In this document: positions 33,401 through 47,101 of the stretch, piece by piece
Position numbering within the stretch: position 1 is the stretch's first letter
Layout: each line of letters opens with the position of its first letter
NCBI GenBank assembly: GCA_031308135.1
Contig: JAHLJT010009355.1
Span: 3,409,217 to 3,473,216, forward strand
Source: Acheta domesticus
Lineage: Eukaryota > Arthropoda > Insecta > Orthoptera > Gryllidae
Direction: 5' to 3'
DNA: 64,000 nt
Notes under the pieces: generated by a model
What the model was told of the DNA's origin: nothing
Seen by the model: only the letters and a program-made list of their open reading frames with translations
Database searches by the model: none
Translations under genes and position numbers: made by a program

Positions 33401-35035
33401 ATTCATTCCATCTTCTGTAATTCAAAATGTTAGTCGAAATATTTCTCCATTTCGTATAACACATTGGGCTGCGATTTTGAGATAAGTGGAAAAATACGAA
33501 TTTTGAGAACTTAAAAAAATTAATCCCAAAACTGTATTATTCAGTTGTAATATGTAATATATACTTGTAGATAGATAGATGGATAGATACAGATAGCGAG
33601 AGAGAGAGAGAGAGAAACCTGATCCAGGTGGCGTAGACAGGCAAGGAAGCAACCTTCCTGCGTAGATCGAGGATTCCACGTTTACAACGTGTCTAAAGCT
33701 TGGGCGATTTCGCCTAGTAATGGGAGATGGAAAGCATCGCTATGTATTTTATAATTTCGTTTAAATTTTCATTCATCAATTCATCAGTATTCCTTGCAAA
33801 ATGTTTGTTGGGAGCATACCGGACGAAAAAATTATAACATTCAAAACGGAAGCATCACTACACTCTTTGTATCCCAGAAAATAGCTTTATTTTTTAAATT
33901 CTCTATTGCTCTAGGAAAACCATGAACTAGGTACTGGATTGCATGAACCTCACCTACGGTATGCTACTGCAGGTTTATCTGTAAGCTGAACTTTAAATAA
34001 TTTGAGAAATTTTGATAATGAAAATAGTGTATATTGTATGGTTCACCAATATATTTTTTTAAAACAATGAGTCATATGAGTTTCAACTACAACCATTTGC
34101 ATTTTATGGAACTGAAATACAAAAATAACGTTAAATGGAGAAGAAAAGAATTAATGAATTTATGAAACTCTTCGAAAATAACTTTATTCACAAACTCATA
34201 GCAAAGTGTGATTTGCAATGAGCCTGACGTGATTTGCAATGAGTACGTAATAAAACTAATTAATATAAAACAGGGAGCAAGAGATTCTTTTAAAATAAAT
34301 AAATAGATGAAAACGATTAATAACCCATGAAAAACGGGAGCTAGTACACTCGCATTAAAACTCTTTATTCCGAACCTTAATGCATTTGTATCTACTTGGA
34401 AGTTTCGCTTTGAAACCGTGGAAGGCTTCGGCTGCGAGTGTTGACTTTCGCCGTAGAGGTGACACAACGGCGCTCTGTGCAGCGCGATCTGAGCAAACAA
34501 CGCTCACGGACACCGCTTTCGACGTCTGCTCGCCTCCTCCGCGATCTCCGCTGCGGTAACGATGTCTTCTTTCTTTCTCGAAATGGTGTTTAAAAACTTC
34601 AGACACGAACTTCTTTTAGAAAGAGGAACCCCATGTGAAAATAAACAGAGGGCTGATGCTGATGAAAATTAAAGTGTGCGATCGCAGATAATTTTATGTT
34701 AATTTCTAATAATATCTCGTGTAAATTCTATGAATGTATCTATTCCTGCATTTGAGATAGATTTTGATTTTCAGTCAACTCTTGTAACTTATTTTGTCAA
34801 CGTACGGACGAATAGACGGACGGCTGGACAGATAGACTGACAGACAATATGGAAAACGATAATTTGAATAACTATATTTCCCACTGAAATTTAGAAGATG
34901 TGCACAAATAATGAAGTTACATTGATGTGCAGAAGCAAAACAAGGGGTCATCTCAGCATTTGCTCAACATGACGTAGACAATGCAAGTTGTCACAGATCC
35001 TCAGCATTGAGCGTGGGAGGAACACCACGTCCAGG
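33401..35035. other. No recognisable gene
   Basis: Contains a GATA/GA microsatellite at 33566-33616 and a short GGACGAATAGACGGACGG scrap of family A near 34805. The stretch 34370-34570 is less AT-rich and gives overlapping minus-strand frames (137 and 83 codons) without recognised motifs. Confidence 0.4.
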
Positions 35036-35110
35036 AATAAAAGTTTCACGACACTAACGGGACTAACGGCCATAGACGTTAACGCGCCCGAAAGCATCAA
35101 CCAATCAATT
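35036..35110 (+). mobile_element. SINE-1 3' end fragment
   Basis: CACTAACGGGACTAACGG, then GACGTTAACGCGCCCGAAAG, then a CAATCAATT tail match the SINE-1 3' end. Confidence 0.65.
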
Positions 35111-35309
35111 CCATATAAATCCTCTGAACGGCTGTTTCGATCTCGCCTTCCCTGTAACAAGTTCGGTGTAATTTTGCTACTGAAGAACTCCTCCAGAAAG
35201 TCCTCAAGAACGGCATTTTCTCCTCGCCTCTGCTCCCTCGCTGCAAATAAAATGAGACACGTTTCCACCACTGACTCATAATTGCGTTCATCTAAATGAC
35301 GATAATATA

Positions 35310-36039
35310 CAGGTGAGTCACGTAACTTTAGCACCTTCTGTAATTTTTGAACGGTTGAAGTTATTATAATGCAGTTTTCACGGAAGTGCATGAGAGAATG
35401 GGATTAATGTATTTTCATTTCTATTTTTATCACTTGTATTTTACGAGATATTTGAGGTAACTTTGTTTTTTCAAATGGAACTATAAATTTTTTGAGTCTT
35501 TTATGACGAGCGTAAAAAGACAAATCCAGCGAATTGTCATATATTAAATAAGCGTTTTTTGAGTAATTTTGATTTTTTGCGACTCATGTTTAAGAGATAT
35601 TGCAACGCCCCAAGCGCACTTTAGCAGGGAGACTACTGCGTGACCTTGGGTGGTGAACTGTTACTTTTAAAATACCCGTTAAATACAAGTTGCCAAAAAA
35701 TCAAAATTACTGAAAAAATGGTTTGCCTAACATATGTCTCCCTCCTCTCTCTCTCTATCTATCTATCCATCTATATATCCCTCTGTCTCTCTCGCTCTCT
35801 CTCTTTCTCTCTCTCTCGAAAATTGGATTCGTCTTTTTACGCTCGTCATGACAGACTTAAAAATATGTATAGTTCCCTTGGAAAAAACAAATTTACTGAA
35901 ATATCTGGAAAAAATACAAGTAATAAAATGGAAACAAATACATACATTTGTTAGCCCTATTCCCTCATGCATTTCCGTGAAAACTGTTTTGCAGTAACTT
36001 CGACTGTTCAAAAATTACAGGAGGTGCTTGACTCACCTG
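35310..36039. mobile_element. TA-flanked CAGGTG miniature element 1
   Basis: Inverted ends start CAGGTGAGTCACGTAAC and CAGGTGAGTCAAGCACC, with TA on both sides (35308-35309, 36040-36041). The inverted similarity extends inward for more than 200 bases (for instance TGTAATTTTTGAAC and TTTTTACGCTCGTCAT on both arms). Microsatellites of CTCT and ATCT (35737-35816) have expanded on the right arm. There is no transposase; it is probably mobilised by a Tc1/mariner-type enzyme. Confidence 0.75.
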
Positions 36040-37922
36040 TATAACGGGTTCGGCCAGCATATCGGGGCGCATCTTCACCATAATACGAAAATAAGTTTGC
36101 TATTATAAAGTCTTTAACGAAAAATATAAAACAGTTTTAAATGCGGTCTATGCTCCAATCCGGGTATTTTTTACATCAGGGCACTGAATGGTGGAACATA
36201 TTAAGCAAGGTTACAGAAATTGTACTATTGAATCAAAGAAACAGCGGATGAGTTCATGCTTTGTGACATCGATAGCCTTTTGTTTCAAGGACGAGCGAGC
36301 GATGTCCATTCACTCTCGTCTGTGAGTCATTCAAGAACGATCAGATGCAGGAACTCTGTTACGGTAAAATCTAACACAACTGTACTCATAACGTTTGCAT
36401 GACGTAGTATTTCTATTAATTGAGGTCGATTTTGGGTCGATTATTTCTCTGTCTTATATATATTATCTTTGCAAAGAGCTTTGAGGGCAAATAAATTCCC
36501 TCATGCATGGGAGCCACTAAGACCGTTCAATCGTGAGTTAATTTATTATACTGCTCTAGTAATTATTCAATACTTCGTTTGAACTTAAAAATTAATCCAC
36601 CAGGTCCAGAAATGTATATTTGGGTTGGGGTTCGCGAAACCGTCCCATATGGGATGCTGGAGGCTTTAATCGATATTTATGGGAACCAGTGTTGCCAGAA
36701 GTACCATGATCATGGTATTTTTACCAGAATTTTACTGAAGATACCATGTACCAAGATGAAGACATCCTGGTACGTTTAAATACCAGGATTTTAAGTCTAA
36801 TTGGAGGTAATTAAAGGTAATTGACAATGTACGATTTGGGATTCGTTTAATAGTTTTAAATTATTGAATTAAAAACACCAATGTTACAGATAACTGTAAT
36901 ATTGGTGAAAACATTGGCGTAAAAACATTTACGGTAACATAGGGTGGACTTTCTCTAGCACATGCTGTAGTAGAAAATATTAGAACATCTCAGACTTCCA
37001 TTTAGTTTATCAACATAAAATGAATCAATTTCGAGTAAAATGTATTGAACTTCCTCTGCGCATTAAAAACAATAGTTATAATATTATCAATTTCATTATT
37101 TAAATCAATTGACATTGGTTCCAGGTATTTTAGTGAACGTAGCAGGACTTCTGAAGGTTGGCACTGGGATATACATTTAATCATCTGGTAGCAGTGAAGG
37201 AAACAGGATACGTGGCTTACATCGGTGGTAGCCATCGCCTCATACGTAAATAACTTTTAAAAAATTCAAATTTCTAATGTTACAAACGCATTTTCATTAC
37301 CTGCAAAATCCTCATCGCAAAAGATTAAAAAGAAAGCTGCCAAGAGAATCTTTCGATCCCCCATAGACTACAACTGATGAGCCTTTCTCATGATAAATCA
37401 TTGAAGCACGATATTGTATAATAAATAAAACTAGAATATTGTCTAAGCATATATAAATTACTATTATATTCATCTTACGCGCCTGCGGAGGGCCATTGGC
37501 CAAGCTTGAATAAATTTTTTTAAAATTTCGTTACCTAATAGCGAGTCCACCTAAATCGCAACAATACACTGTACAAAAACAACAACAAAAATGCATAAAC
37601 GGAAAATATTCTAAACCCTGAAATTGCCTAAATTATAAACACTCACGTCTATTGTAGTTTATATTAATTCAAAATTCATTCGTATTATACTTGCATGCTA
37701 TTATGATCACTTAAATTTAAATCTACCTTTTTTTACTCGCTAAACATTATTGGCCATCTCGTATTAATTCCTAGTAAAACAGTTCAATATTTTTTCTACT
37801 CTTGATAGGAACGATGCCAAACGTACATCTCACCATTCCTCGGTCCGTTGACACTCAGGAATTTCCATTTATCCATTACCCCAGATCTCCATCTTTACTT
37901 TATCATACGTGCACTCGTTATA
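36040..37922. other. No recognisable gene
   Basis: AT-rich. Around 36690-36790 TACCATGATCATGGTA and ACCAGGATTTTAA-like words form short palindromes. No coding signal. Confidence 0.4.
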
Positions 37923-38470
37923 TAGGATGTCCGGGGAGGAAACGTCGAAACTTCGAAAATAAACTCTTTAAGACGATTCTAAGCATATTTTGTCTAATAA
38001 ACTATGTGAATATTCCGAATGGTTGAGCCGCAATAAGCACTCAAAAATTGGTTTGAAAAATTGATTTCTAGGCAAAAATTTGCATTATAGAAGCATAGAA
38101 ACACTCCAGAAACATATTAGTTGTATATTATTTACAAAAGAAATTAATATATTTGTTCAGAAAGAAAATAAAGCGAGAAATAAAAAAGCACCCAATTTAC
38201 ACAATTCGACTGCTTTTTTATTTCTCGCGTAATTTTTCTTTGTAAGCAAGTATATCCATTTCTTTTGTAAATAATAAACAATTTACATGTTTCTAGAGTG
38301 TTTGTATGTTTCCATAATGCATATTTTTGCCTAAAAATCATTTTTTCAAACCAACTTTTGAGTGTTAATATATGCTCAACCATTCGGAATATCCACGTAG
38401 TTTAATAGACAAAATACGCTTAGAATTGTCTCAAGTTTCGAAGTTTCGACGTTTCCTCCCCGGACACCTG
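37923..38470. mobile_element. TA-flanked CAGGTG foldback element 2
   Basis: Almost entirely palindromic, with arms of about 260 bases (37923-38185 and 38210-38470). The ends read TAGGATGTCCGGGGAGGAAA and CAGGTGTCCGGGGAGGAAAC, with TA on both sides. Centres include AAATAAAAAAGCA on both arms. It has no coding sequence and shares the CAGGTG terminus with the element at 35310. Confidence 0.8.
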
Positions 38471-40213
38471 TATAAACTCTCAATTCAATCGCCATTTTGG
38501 AAACGAAACTCCCGACCTGTGTTTCAGTGATCTAGTAACGTTCACTTCCACTACTGTCCACCTCGTTGCCTAAAGTCATTCTGCTGGTTTTTTCACTGCT
38601 AGCTAACGAAGGCAAACAACTGCTATTGCTTTCGTATTTCGACTTCTGTAGAATGTTTTGTTCTTTGTTGTTCATTTTAGTAATAATGGTAACACTCAGT
38701 TCTACTATCAACAAAGTATTTTAACATTATTCCTTTCAAAATTTGTTTGTTTTATTTTCCTTTAATCCTTTTACAACTGAATATTATCCCATCGCTAAAT
38801 CATTCGACTTAGCCCTTTCAACTGTATTTCACTTTATATTATGTTTATGTTTTAGTTGCCAAAATTCAATATCTAAACTAATATTTGTGTAATTCACATA
38901 CTACTCTTTCTGTATTTGTGTCCCTCATATTGGCTATTTAACACTTTTCCTAATAGCTGGGTCAACAGAACGTCTTATTTTCGTTTCTCCTTCACTTACT
39001 TATTGGCCATAATTTCACTTTCAGGATTAAATATTGATGTACTAAATAAATGTTGACGTATTCGGATGGATCTTGGCATAATTTACTTTCATCTCTGTGC
39101 AAATATGTATTGAAAATAACGTTCGAGGTTTGAATGGCAGTTATGACGGACAACAGTCTATTTGTGATTTTGATACAAAATAAATCAGTACTAAATATGC
39201 ATTGCAAACATTTATCCACGAAGAAAGTGGCCTATCTTCTACCGCTTCAATCAACATTTATCAACACTCATTAGCATGGCATTAAATGATTTACTAACTG
39301 TCGATCTGCCAATCAGTTGATCGGCATGTAGCCGGAAAAATTCTTTTATATGGTAATAATTGTAGCTATTAAAATGTTTATCCACTTTCATTATCTAAAT
39401 TCATACTTCACGAAACTGAGTTCAGTTTCGTGATAAGAGCTATTAGAACACTTGTGTTACAGGCCTCCCATTAACAACTATCAACATTGTTATGTCACCA
39501 TTCTCAGGACGAATATTCAAAGTCAACGAAAATTATAATGCATTGGAATCTATACGAAACGTACGATGTTCATATCGTAATACTCAGTTTGTTATCCAAT
39601 GATCCAATATCCCTTAAAATATGGTTCGATTTCACATTGTAATAATATTTACTACGATATTCATGTTATCAATAACTATTATTTCTTACTTTAACTTACA
39701 TGCTGGTTTTAATGTAAATTTGTTTAATATACGTCGTGTATAATTATGATTTCATGGAATTAATATGCTGTTAATGTTTTATCAAGGAAATTAATTTCAG
39801 AGAAATTAAAATATATTACTGTGCAATGTAAACAACAAATTACTACAATTAACTAGAGGTGCTACAACAGCACATACTTTCTCGCAATATTGTTACCGTT
39901 TTGTAATATTATGTCACAACTTCTGCCATTCTTACCCTTCATAGATCACTTTATCTCGTAAATAAAATCCGTATAAAAATAGATTTTAATTCAAAATTTA
40001 AAATAAAATGCATGTGGCATTGCGTTCTGTGTATCAAGGTATTTCATTTATTCCCAAACATATCAGATGCGTATTTTAGCTTTACAATATACTGCGTGAG
40101 CAATATGAGAGAAAGAAAAAATATAAAAGTTAATACGATTCACCGGTGTAACACGCGGTGGCGTTACAGCGCGGTGTTGTTAAAGCAACAACGGACGATT
40201 TTTTCGTCGTATA
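38471..40213. other. No recognisable gene
   Basis: AT-rich. A GGTGCTACAACAGCACATAC segment (39857-39876) is the inverted form of the repeat ends near 6230 and 6600. No coding signal. Confidence 0.4.
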
Positions 40214-40432
40214 CTTGGGTTTTTTATTTCTTGGCGCGTGAGGGCTTGTCTTCACGATGAAACGGCATTTCGCGTCTTTCTCGGTCGTGCCGCTAGGAGT
40301 CGCATGATCGCGACTATATGAGCAGTGCTGGCGATCATGCGACTCCTAGCGGCACGACCAAGAAAGACGCGAAATGCCGTGAGATATTCCATTGTGAAGA
40401 TAGGCCCCCACGCGCCAAGAAATAAAAACCTA
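40214..40432. mobile_element. Foldback element, shared-core family, copy 1
   Basis: Arms 40214-40311 and 40331-40432 pair almost perfectly around the asymmetric loop 40312-40330. The inner part (ACGGCATTTCGCGTCTTTC, GCCGCTAG, GCATGATCGC) is shared with the palindromes at 44406 and 53531. The outer arm (TTTCTTGGCGCGTGAGGGCT-like) is specific to this copy. One arm has lost about ten bases near the GATG junction. Confidence 0.85.
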
Positions 40433-40559
40433 ACTATGTTCATTTCACAACGCAGTAACACTCACAGATAGCGCCGGCAATCAAATGCAAATGGTTCGAA
40501 AAATATCATTATCTTCACGGTCTAAGCCTAATAGCCTGTTCCGGTTCGATGGTCGATCG

Positions 40560-41100
40560 TTTTCTTGACCTTCCGGGATCTCGTTTTCCAAGGGCTCGAT
40601 ATCTCCATGCCTTTATAGTAAGGCCCTGCTCCTCTTTTGTGTTCAGATGTTGGGTCCAGTTACGTTTGTCCAGTTGTTTTATACTTTTGGATTTGATCTT
40701 TACTGATACTTTTGGATTTAACTTTTAATTCTCTTCGAATATCATGATTTCTTGTTTTCGTACAACTTTTTACTGCCCTCAGAAACGTCGTAATTAATGC
40801 CAGTATTCTGCTCATTTCTCTTTGTTTCAAAACTCAGCATTCGCTACCGTATAGCAAGTTGGTGTAGCCATTGTTTTATAGAATTTTAACTGTGTTTCTT
40901 TTAGGATTTTTTACGAAGGGTTATTCTTATGGTTGCACATATTATCTGGAACCGCGAGAGCCTCTTCTGCATGTGTCTGTCGTAGTTGTACGATACATCG
41001 TTTCTTAGACAATTAAAATTGCTTACTTGTTTCAGAACCTGGATTTCTACCTGGTTTCCTAAGGCTAGGTTTCTAAGGCTCGTGTCTGAAATAATAACCC
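40560..41100 (-). pseudogene. LINE reverse transcriptase C-terminal fragment
   Basis: Minus-strand translation in several frames gives VSNFNCLRNDVSYNYDRH, then RFQIICATIRITLRKK, then SFETKRNEQNTG and RAVKSC.K.RNHDIRRE. These are the ordered C-terminal blocks of a LINE reverse transcriptase (.V..FNYLG.DISY..D and KF..ICGTI.RTL). Frameshifts and stops are frequent, so it is an old relic, from a group unlike those at 2308 and 28341. Confidence 0.65.
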
Positions 41101-43019
41101 ATTGCTCTCACATACTCATAAAAGCTTTAATACTTATATAGTCCCTTGTTTTAAAGACCAAAAATATAAGAAAACTAAGGTGTACGAGAAAGTTTCCGCC
41201 ATTCTGTAACACCGCCATATTCTTTATTCGCGACATTCAATACGGTATGTAGCTTTAAATTAATGAAATATTACATTATTATAGGAACAATAACCTGAAA
41301 ATATCGATTAACTTACCTGCTGTAGATGTATGCAATTCCACTACAAGAAATAAGACGACTGTCAAGTAACGCACCCGTCTCCCTTTGTTCTATGTGGTTC
41401 ACTTCAAGTCACACGTAATTTTTTAGGAGACCTAAAGCACATAAGGAAACTGACAAAACAAATTTTTGAAACCCATGAATATTCCCGTTATGGAATGTGC
41501 TAGAACTTCTTGGAAGAGTAAACAAAACCAAACTGTTCAGTCATTTCCTGGCCAATCGGTGCCTATTGGAAGTGGTTAGAACCTTCCTAGAAGCCATCAA
41601 TGGGCTCCGTTAGGCGAGCCAAATTAATTTGTAATAAAAATGGAAATGATGCTTTCATTGGGCTCCACTTAGCAGCATTCAACATTCCTCATCCAATATA
41701 TCTTCAACTTCATCGAGATATTTCCCAAACATATTTCGTTTCTGTAAGGGAATTCTCCCTATTCTGCGGGAAATTGCCCATATTAGTACATCAAACAAGA
41801 CTAAGATGAAAAAATTAGAATTTAGTACAGTTTGTCAAAAGGATAACAGCAGACTCACAACAAACATTATGCTGCAACATACTATCATCGGATAAAATTC
41901 AGAAACTATACGTCCTAGATATTTAAAGTCCCGTGTACATTGTACATGATCCGAAGAAGACATAATTAATGTTTCTTGTGCCATAATCTTCAAAATGATA
42001 AAGTTTTGAATGTTCTATTATTTTTTATGAAGACCCCCTATTTTCCTTTTCAGCTAACGACCATTTTTGACAGACAGTAATCAGACACACAAACATCACA
42101 CATACTATATTACATTTTCAAAAAGAAAATACAAAAAATACTTTTTTCATTTCTTTTTTCTTTTATATTTAGAAATATTGAAAATTATTTTTCAAAACTT
42201 CAACCTGTTTAATTACAGAAATGAATTTTCATAACATCTTTCTTAATTTTATATCTTAAACTTGTAGCGCTACATCACATACTTTCTCGTGTTATATTTA
42301 ACATTTGAATTTTCCAGATTTCAGTGTTCAACGAAAAAGGGTCCTCGTTATTTTTTAACATCCTTTGGTATATTCCTGAAAAAATGTAGAGCTGTTTTTG
42401 AGAATTTTTTAGATATTGCATTTACTTCAAGCATAAACTACCCTAAAACCACACTTTCCCCAAAATGGACCTGACCTTTTTAAAATATGTAATTTTTTAG
42501 AATACATTTTATTTGTGAAAAAACTCTATCATCAATATTGTACTTTTGCGTGTTAATTTAATATTAATTTTTTGCAACGCAGAGACTTTAAAAACAGTGA
42601 CTTGGCCGAAAATGGGACTAGCACCAATTTTTTACCAGTCTGTGCTGCATAAAATGGGCGAAAATTTAAAAAATGTGTTGGAACTGTGACTGAAAAAATA
42701 GTTTCAAAATTAGTTTTCACGCAAAACTATGCGTAAATGACTCGTATGTTCCAAAAATTGTACCGTTCATTATCTTCTTTCAATGTCTACCTTTGGATGA
42801 CAGATATTATTAAGGGAAAAAACTCTCTTTAATACTGTAGTTGTAGGATAACGCTGAAAAAAATCAAATTTCATTGATAAGAATTAGTTCTGCGCTATTT
42901 ATTAAACTGCTCTTACTCTCCCTGATGACAAATTTTATGGAATAATGGAAAAATTGAGTTATTTTAGAGAAAAATTTGAAAATGTTGTTGCCCCGTGTAA
43001 AGCACACCCCCAAAATCAA
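41101..43019. other. No recognisable gene
   Basis: AT-rich. Frames of 60-70 codons (41600, 42289) show no motif. A GCTACATCACATACTTTCTC block at 42270-42289 resembles the repeat ends near 39860. Confidence 0.4.
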
Positions 43020-43275
43020 AATGTCCGTTTCAGTCTTGTAGGGGCTTGAGTTCCTTTAGATCGATCAGGGAATATCATTTTTCGAGGGAATTGTCTGATA
43101 AGTGTAGGCGCTAGACGGACGGACGTTTTGCCGTCAATCAAGTTTCCGGTATCAGTTATCAAAAAACGTGAATTTTGGGTACATAACTTGTTAGAGGAAG
43201 TAATTTATTACGTACTCGAACATGCAGGAAGAAGATTTATCCACTTTCTCGTTAGCGTAACCAGACAATAAGAGT
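43020..43275 (-). repeat. Family B copy
   Basis: Inverted order of family blocks: GTAGGGGCTTGAGTTCCTTT, GTGTAGGCGCTAGACGGACG, TTTTGCCGTCAATCAAGTTT, GATTTATCCACTTTCTCG. Confidence 0.6.
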
Positions 43276-44405
43276 TTTTGTGTGGAAAAATCGGCTACTT
43301 ACGCCGCAGCATTACCATACTTACTCTTTACTATGTAAGTTAAGGCGAAAAAGAAAAAATCTTCACAAGAAACAATATAACTCATTAACTTCCTATGCGT
43401 CTAATATACGAAACGCATCGTATCTAACGCATGTATTAATTGAACCCTTTTCGGAACTTCAAACCCGGTAGGCAAGTTTTGTTTGTTTTTAGAATATGGC
43501 GAGAAGGAATGTTTCGTAGTTGACTTTACGTCAACTGCAAGAAGGCGATTATTTTCAGTCACAAATCTGGGAATATCGGAATGTCTATTTCTCGCTACAA
43601 CACCATTGGCATTCGTTTTCATCTCATTAATATTATTGACGTCATTCTCTTCTAAAATTTGTTTCCATGTGTGTAAAATTTCTTAATATTCTGTAAATTC
43701 CACGATTCGGGCTATGAACAATAAACACGCCTATAAAGGGATTTAAAATCGTTATTTTTAAGTTAGCGAAAAATTTTTAAGGCAAGTTCTGCGTAATGGA
43801 CAAGTCTTAATGCGTATAAATGCAGTTCTTCTACGAGATGGAATGTGTATCTGAAGAATTACTTTATGGCCAAGAGAGAAGAGGTTTCTATGAAGTTAGC
43901 ACCGATGATTTCACGTTGATCGAACCTCTTCTTCCTACAAGTGTTGAGAGACAATAGGAAGTTCTTCGCACGACGTATTTTGGGACTGCAGTAAATGCTT
44001 GTTTACTGTAGTAATTGTAAATGTCTGTTATTTGTGATATCGGCCGTGTGTCATTCAATGCTTTTTGTAATATAATGAACAAAAATATATATAAGAAAAA
44101 TATAAGAAACGTTTTTGCTTTTAATTCGTAGGAGTGCAAACGCCATCTCCCTAGAAGTTAAGCGGCAGGTACAAAAAAAGGCCAAGATTTTATCATAAGA
44201 ACATATTAGAAAATTTTTACTGGAAGCAAATGGCTACCTAAAAAGCTTACTGGATTTTTGTTGGGTTTTTTTGGTATTTTTAGGCCATGCCGATGAGACG
44301 AATTTGTGTCATTGACTATTGATGATATAGAAACCACGAGCAATAGAGTGCTAGATACACCGAATTGCACAAAAACAAAAAATTGAATGTATTCTCTTAT
44401 ACACC
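43276..44405. other. No recognisable gene
   Basis: AT-rich. Overlapping frames on both strands at 43401-43686 have no recognised motif. Confidence 0.4.
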
Positions 44406-45062
44406 GTTGAAAATTAGTTTTGTAGGTGTTATTTAAGTTGTGTGTGTGTTAACGTTACTTATATTGTTTGTCATCGGTTTTCGAACTAATAAATAATTTG
44501 AAGATCACTTAGCTCCTTAACGGCCAGCGGCCGTTAATTTCTTAATGGCTAGCGGCCATTATCTTTTCATGCCTGTGTGGGGTTGCCTAATGGATATATT
44601 ATCGGACAGTATTATACTGCGATTTTTCTAACTCTGCCTCTCAAGCCCCTGCTGCCACGATGGAATATCACACGGCATTTCGCATATTTCTCAGTCGCGC
44701 CGCTAGATACGGCATGATCGCAACCGTATCAAGCAGTGCTTGCGATCATGCGACATCTAGCGGCAGGACCGAGAATGTCACGAAATGCCGTTTGATATTC
44801 TATCGAGGCCACAGGGGCTTGAGAGGCAGAGTTTGAAAATCGCAGTATAATACTGTCTGTTAAAATATCTTCATTACGCAACCCCACAGAGGCATGAAAA
44901 GGTAATAATAATGGCCGCCGGCTATTAAGAATTAACGGCCGCCGGCCGTTAAGGAGCCAAGTGATCTTCAACCTATTTATTAGCTTGAAAACCGATGACA
45001 AACGACAAGTAACATAATACACACACACAACATAAATAACACATACAAAATTAATTTTCAAC
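44406..45062. mobile_element. Foldback element, shared-core family, copy 2 (657 bp)
   Basis: Nearly the whole segment is one palindrome, with arms of about 315 bases around the loop 44722-44741. The core 44658-44805 is shared with copies 1 and 3. Outer arms include GTGTGTGTGTTAACGTTACT-like, AACGGCCAGCGGCCGTTAA and GCCTGTGTGGGGTTGC blocks, mirrored on the other side. CAGTATTATACTGCGATTTT on the outer arm is also the terminus of copy 3. There is no coding sequence. Confidence 0.88.
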
Positions 45063-46964
45063 TGTGTTCAACCCAGGGTGGCGCAGCGAGCGTTGGGAGC
45101 CTCGATGACTTGGCGACCAGGCCGTCACGCTCTCGGTGCCACTTCCTTATGGCGCACGGACCTCCAACTTGACCGCCAAGTAATTGCAAGAGGGGAATTC
45201 TTACAGGGAACAGGCAGTGCTCCGGCTAGTTTAGCTCCTCAAAGTACTCTTCTGAAAATACCCATGGGTTTTATTACCATTATTATTGTTATATTATTAC
45301 TATAATTATTGTTATGTTATTACTATTATTATTGTGATTATTAAAATACGTAATAATAATTACCATGAAATAAATTAATATTTTATAGATTGTCATAAAT
45401 ATAAATTAAAATATTTCAAAACTTAACTTCGAAGATAAGTTAACAAAATTTATAAAGATACATACTATCTACTTGTTCATTTATTGAACATGAAAATAAA
45501 AATACATTGTCAGTATTTTTATACAGTGATGTAATTGCCTTCAAAGGGTTTAAATGTCAAATACAACAATTTATCATGAAAATTAATTACAGTGCAGGTT
45601 ATAAAACTGCCTGATCCCGTCCATGCCATTTAAACGGTCATTTCGTTTTCTGGGCGTAATGGCGATGAAAAGTTTCCTCCGGGCGCCGCAAAAGGCGCTG
45701 AATGTAAAACAGTAGAACATCGCACCTATTATAACAAGTGAATCTAGAGTTGAGCAAGGCACGAGACGTCATTAGAACGTAGTACATGTGACAACCATCT
45801 TACTTTCCGTCGCTCAAATCATCGCAATGCAACGCACTTGACAACACAAACGGGACAAAATCGCCCCAAATGCAAAGTGACCGATCTACAGTTCCGAGAA
45901 GCGTCTACTGGAGCGCGGCAGTCCAACTGAACGCTTCTTGGCCTGAACTGAATTTTGTGCTTGTGATCCCCTCTACTGAAATACGTGGGTCTACCAAATC
46001 GGCTATAGATATCTTTCCAAGTCGGTTATGCGGCATACGCTTTGTACAAAGTATAGAGTCATGCCGTAACCCTCCTGATTTCTAGACTTCCATTCTACTT
46101 TCTTCCTATTGCTTCTGACGCTCTTCTCTGTACTATATTTAAATATTCTTTTTGTGAGTTTCTATAAGGGTACCAACAAAACGTTCCGTAATCTTTTAAT
46201 TGATGGAATTATAGCAGAATTTGTAATTTCTTAGCACTTCCGCTAGCTACATTCCACTACATTTAACAACGAGCCATCGGCAAGCGCTGAAATGAGATTT
46301 CAGAAATCAGTGTAAATAACTGAAACCTCATTGTAATGAATGAAGTGCTAAAATGATTGGTTTGTTCAATCAGTACGTTCATGGGAAAATAAACAAGAGC
46401 CTAAAGAATAATAAATGACCTAATCCTTAAATACAAACCAACCTTTACTTCTGGCTGTCAAATATTCCCAAAGAACTTCAGAATATTTTAAGGATATTTT
46501 ACTCCCGAAGTATATAGTCGTATTAGATTTACTTGGAGTTTTCAAGGCAGATAACATCTAAAAGAACAATACATAACGGTCGCTTAGCGTCTTCTGTCTC
46601 AAGTTGTTCCACTAGAACAAAACAATTGAGACGCGTCAATATTCTAATGCGAGGCCACAAGCGCTAGCAGTAACTTTCTTCTTATACAATTTTTTACGTA
46701 ACTAGGACAAACAAAGGCAGTGTTTGGCGCACGAATGAAATGTTGAGGTGTCTACTGGGCTCGCGAACGACACTTTGGAATTAGTACGCCAAAAACACTT
46801 TCGTACCAGTCTCGTACATTACATTTCAGTACGAATTCGTTGAAACTTATTACACGTTCACTTTACATTTGCAGAAGGAGCGCGGCGATCTGTTTACATG
46901 TTACCGCCGGCCAAATGAGAATCAAACCTCTACTGTAGATATTGATCGATTGGATATGATATAA
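45063..46964. other. No recognisable gene
   Basis: Contains an ATT/TTA-type microsatellite at 45278-45350. A moderately GC-rich piece at 45068-45240 starts with TGGCGCAGCGAGCG, which is A-box-like, but no B box follows. No exon can be supported. Confidence 0.4.
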
Positions 46965-47101
46965 AGGAGTTTTTGCACCCTCGAAGTGTAAGCACTATCG
47001 ATATTCTGCACATGCGCAAATGCACCAAAGTGATGGGAAACTTGAACTGCGCATGAGCAGAAGATCGATATTGCTTAACGTTCGAGGTGGCTAAAACTCC
47101 C
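46965..47101. repeat. Short imperfect foldback
   Basis: Arms of about 54 bases (GGAGTTTTTGCACCCTCGAA on the left, complement of GGGAGTTTTAGCCACCTCGA on the right) with TATCGATATTCTGC and CATGCGCA shared inward. It lies 670 bases upstream of the protease start codon. Confidence 0.7.
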
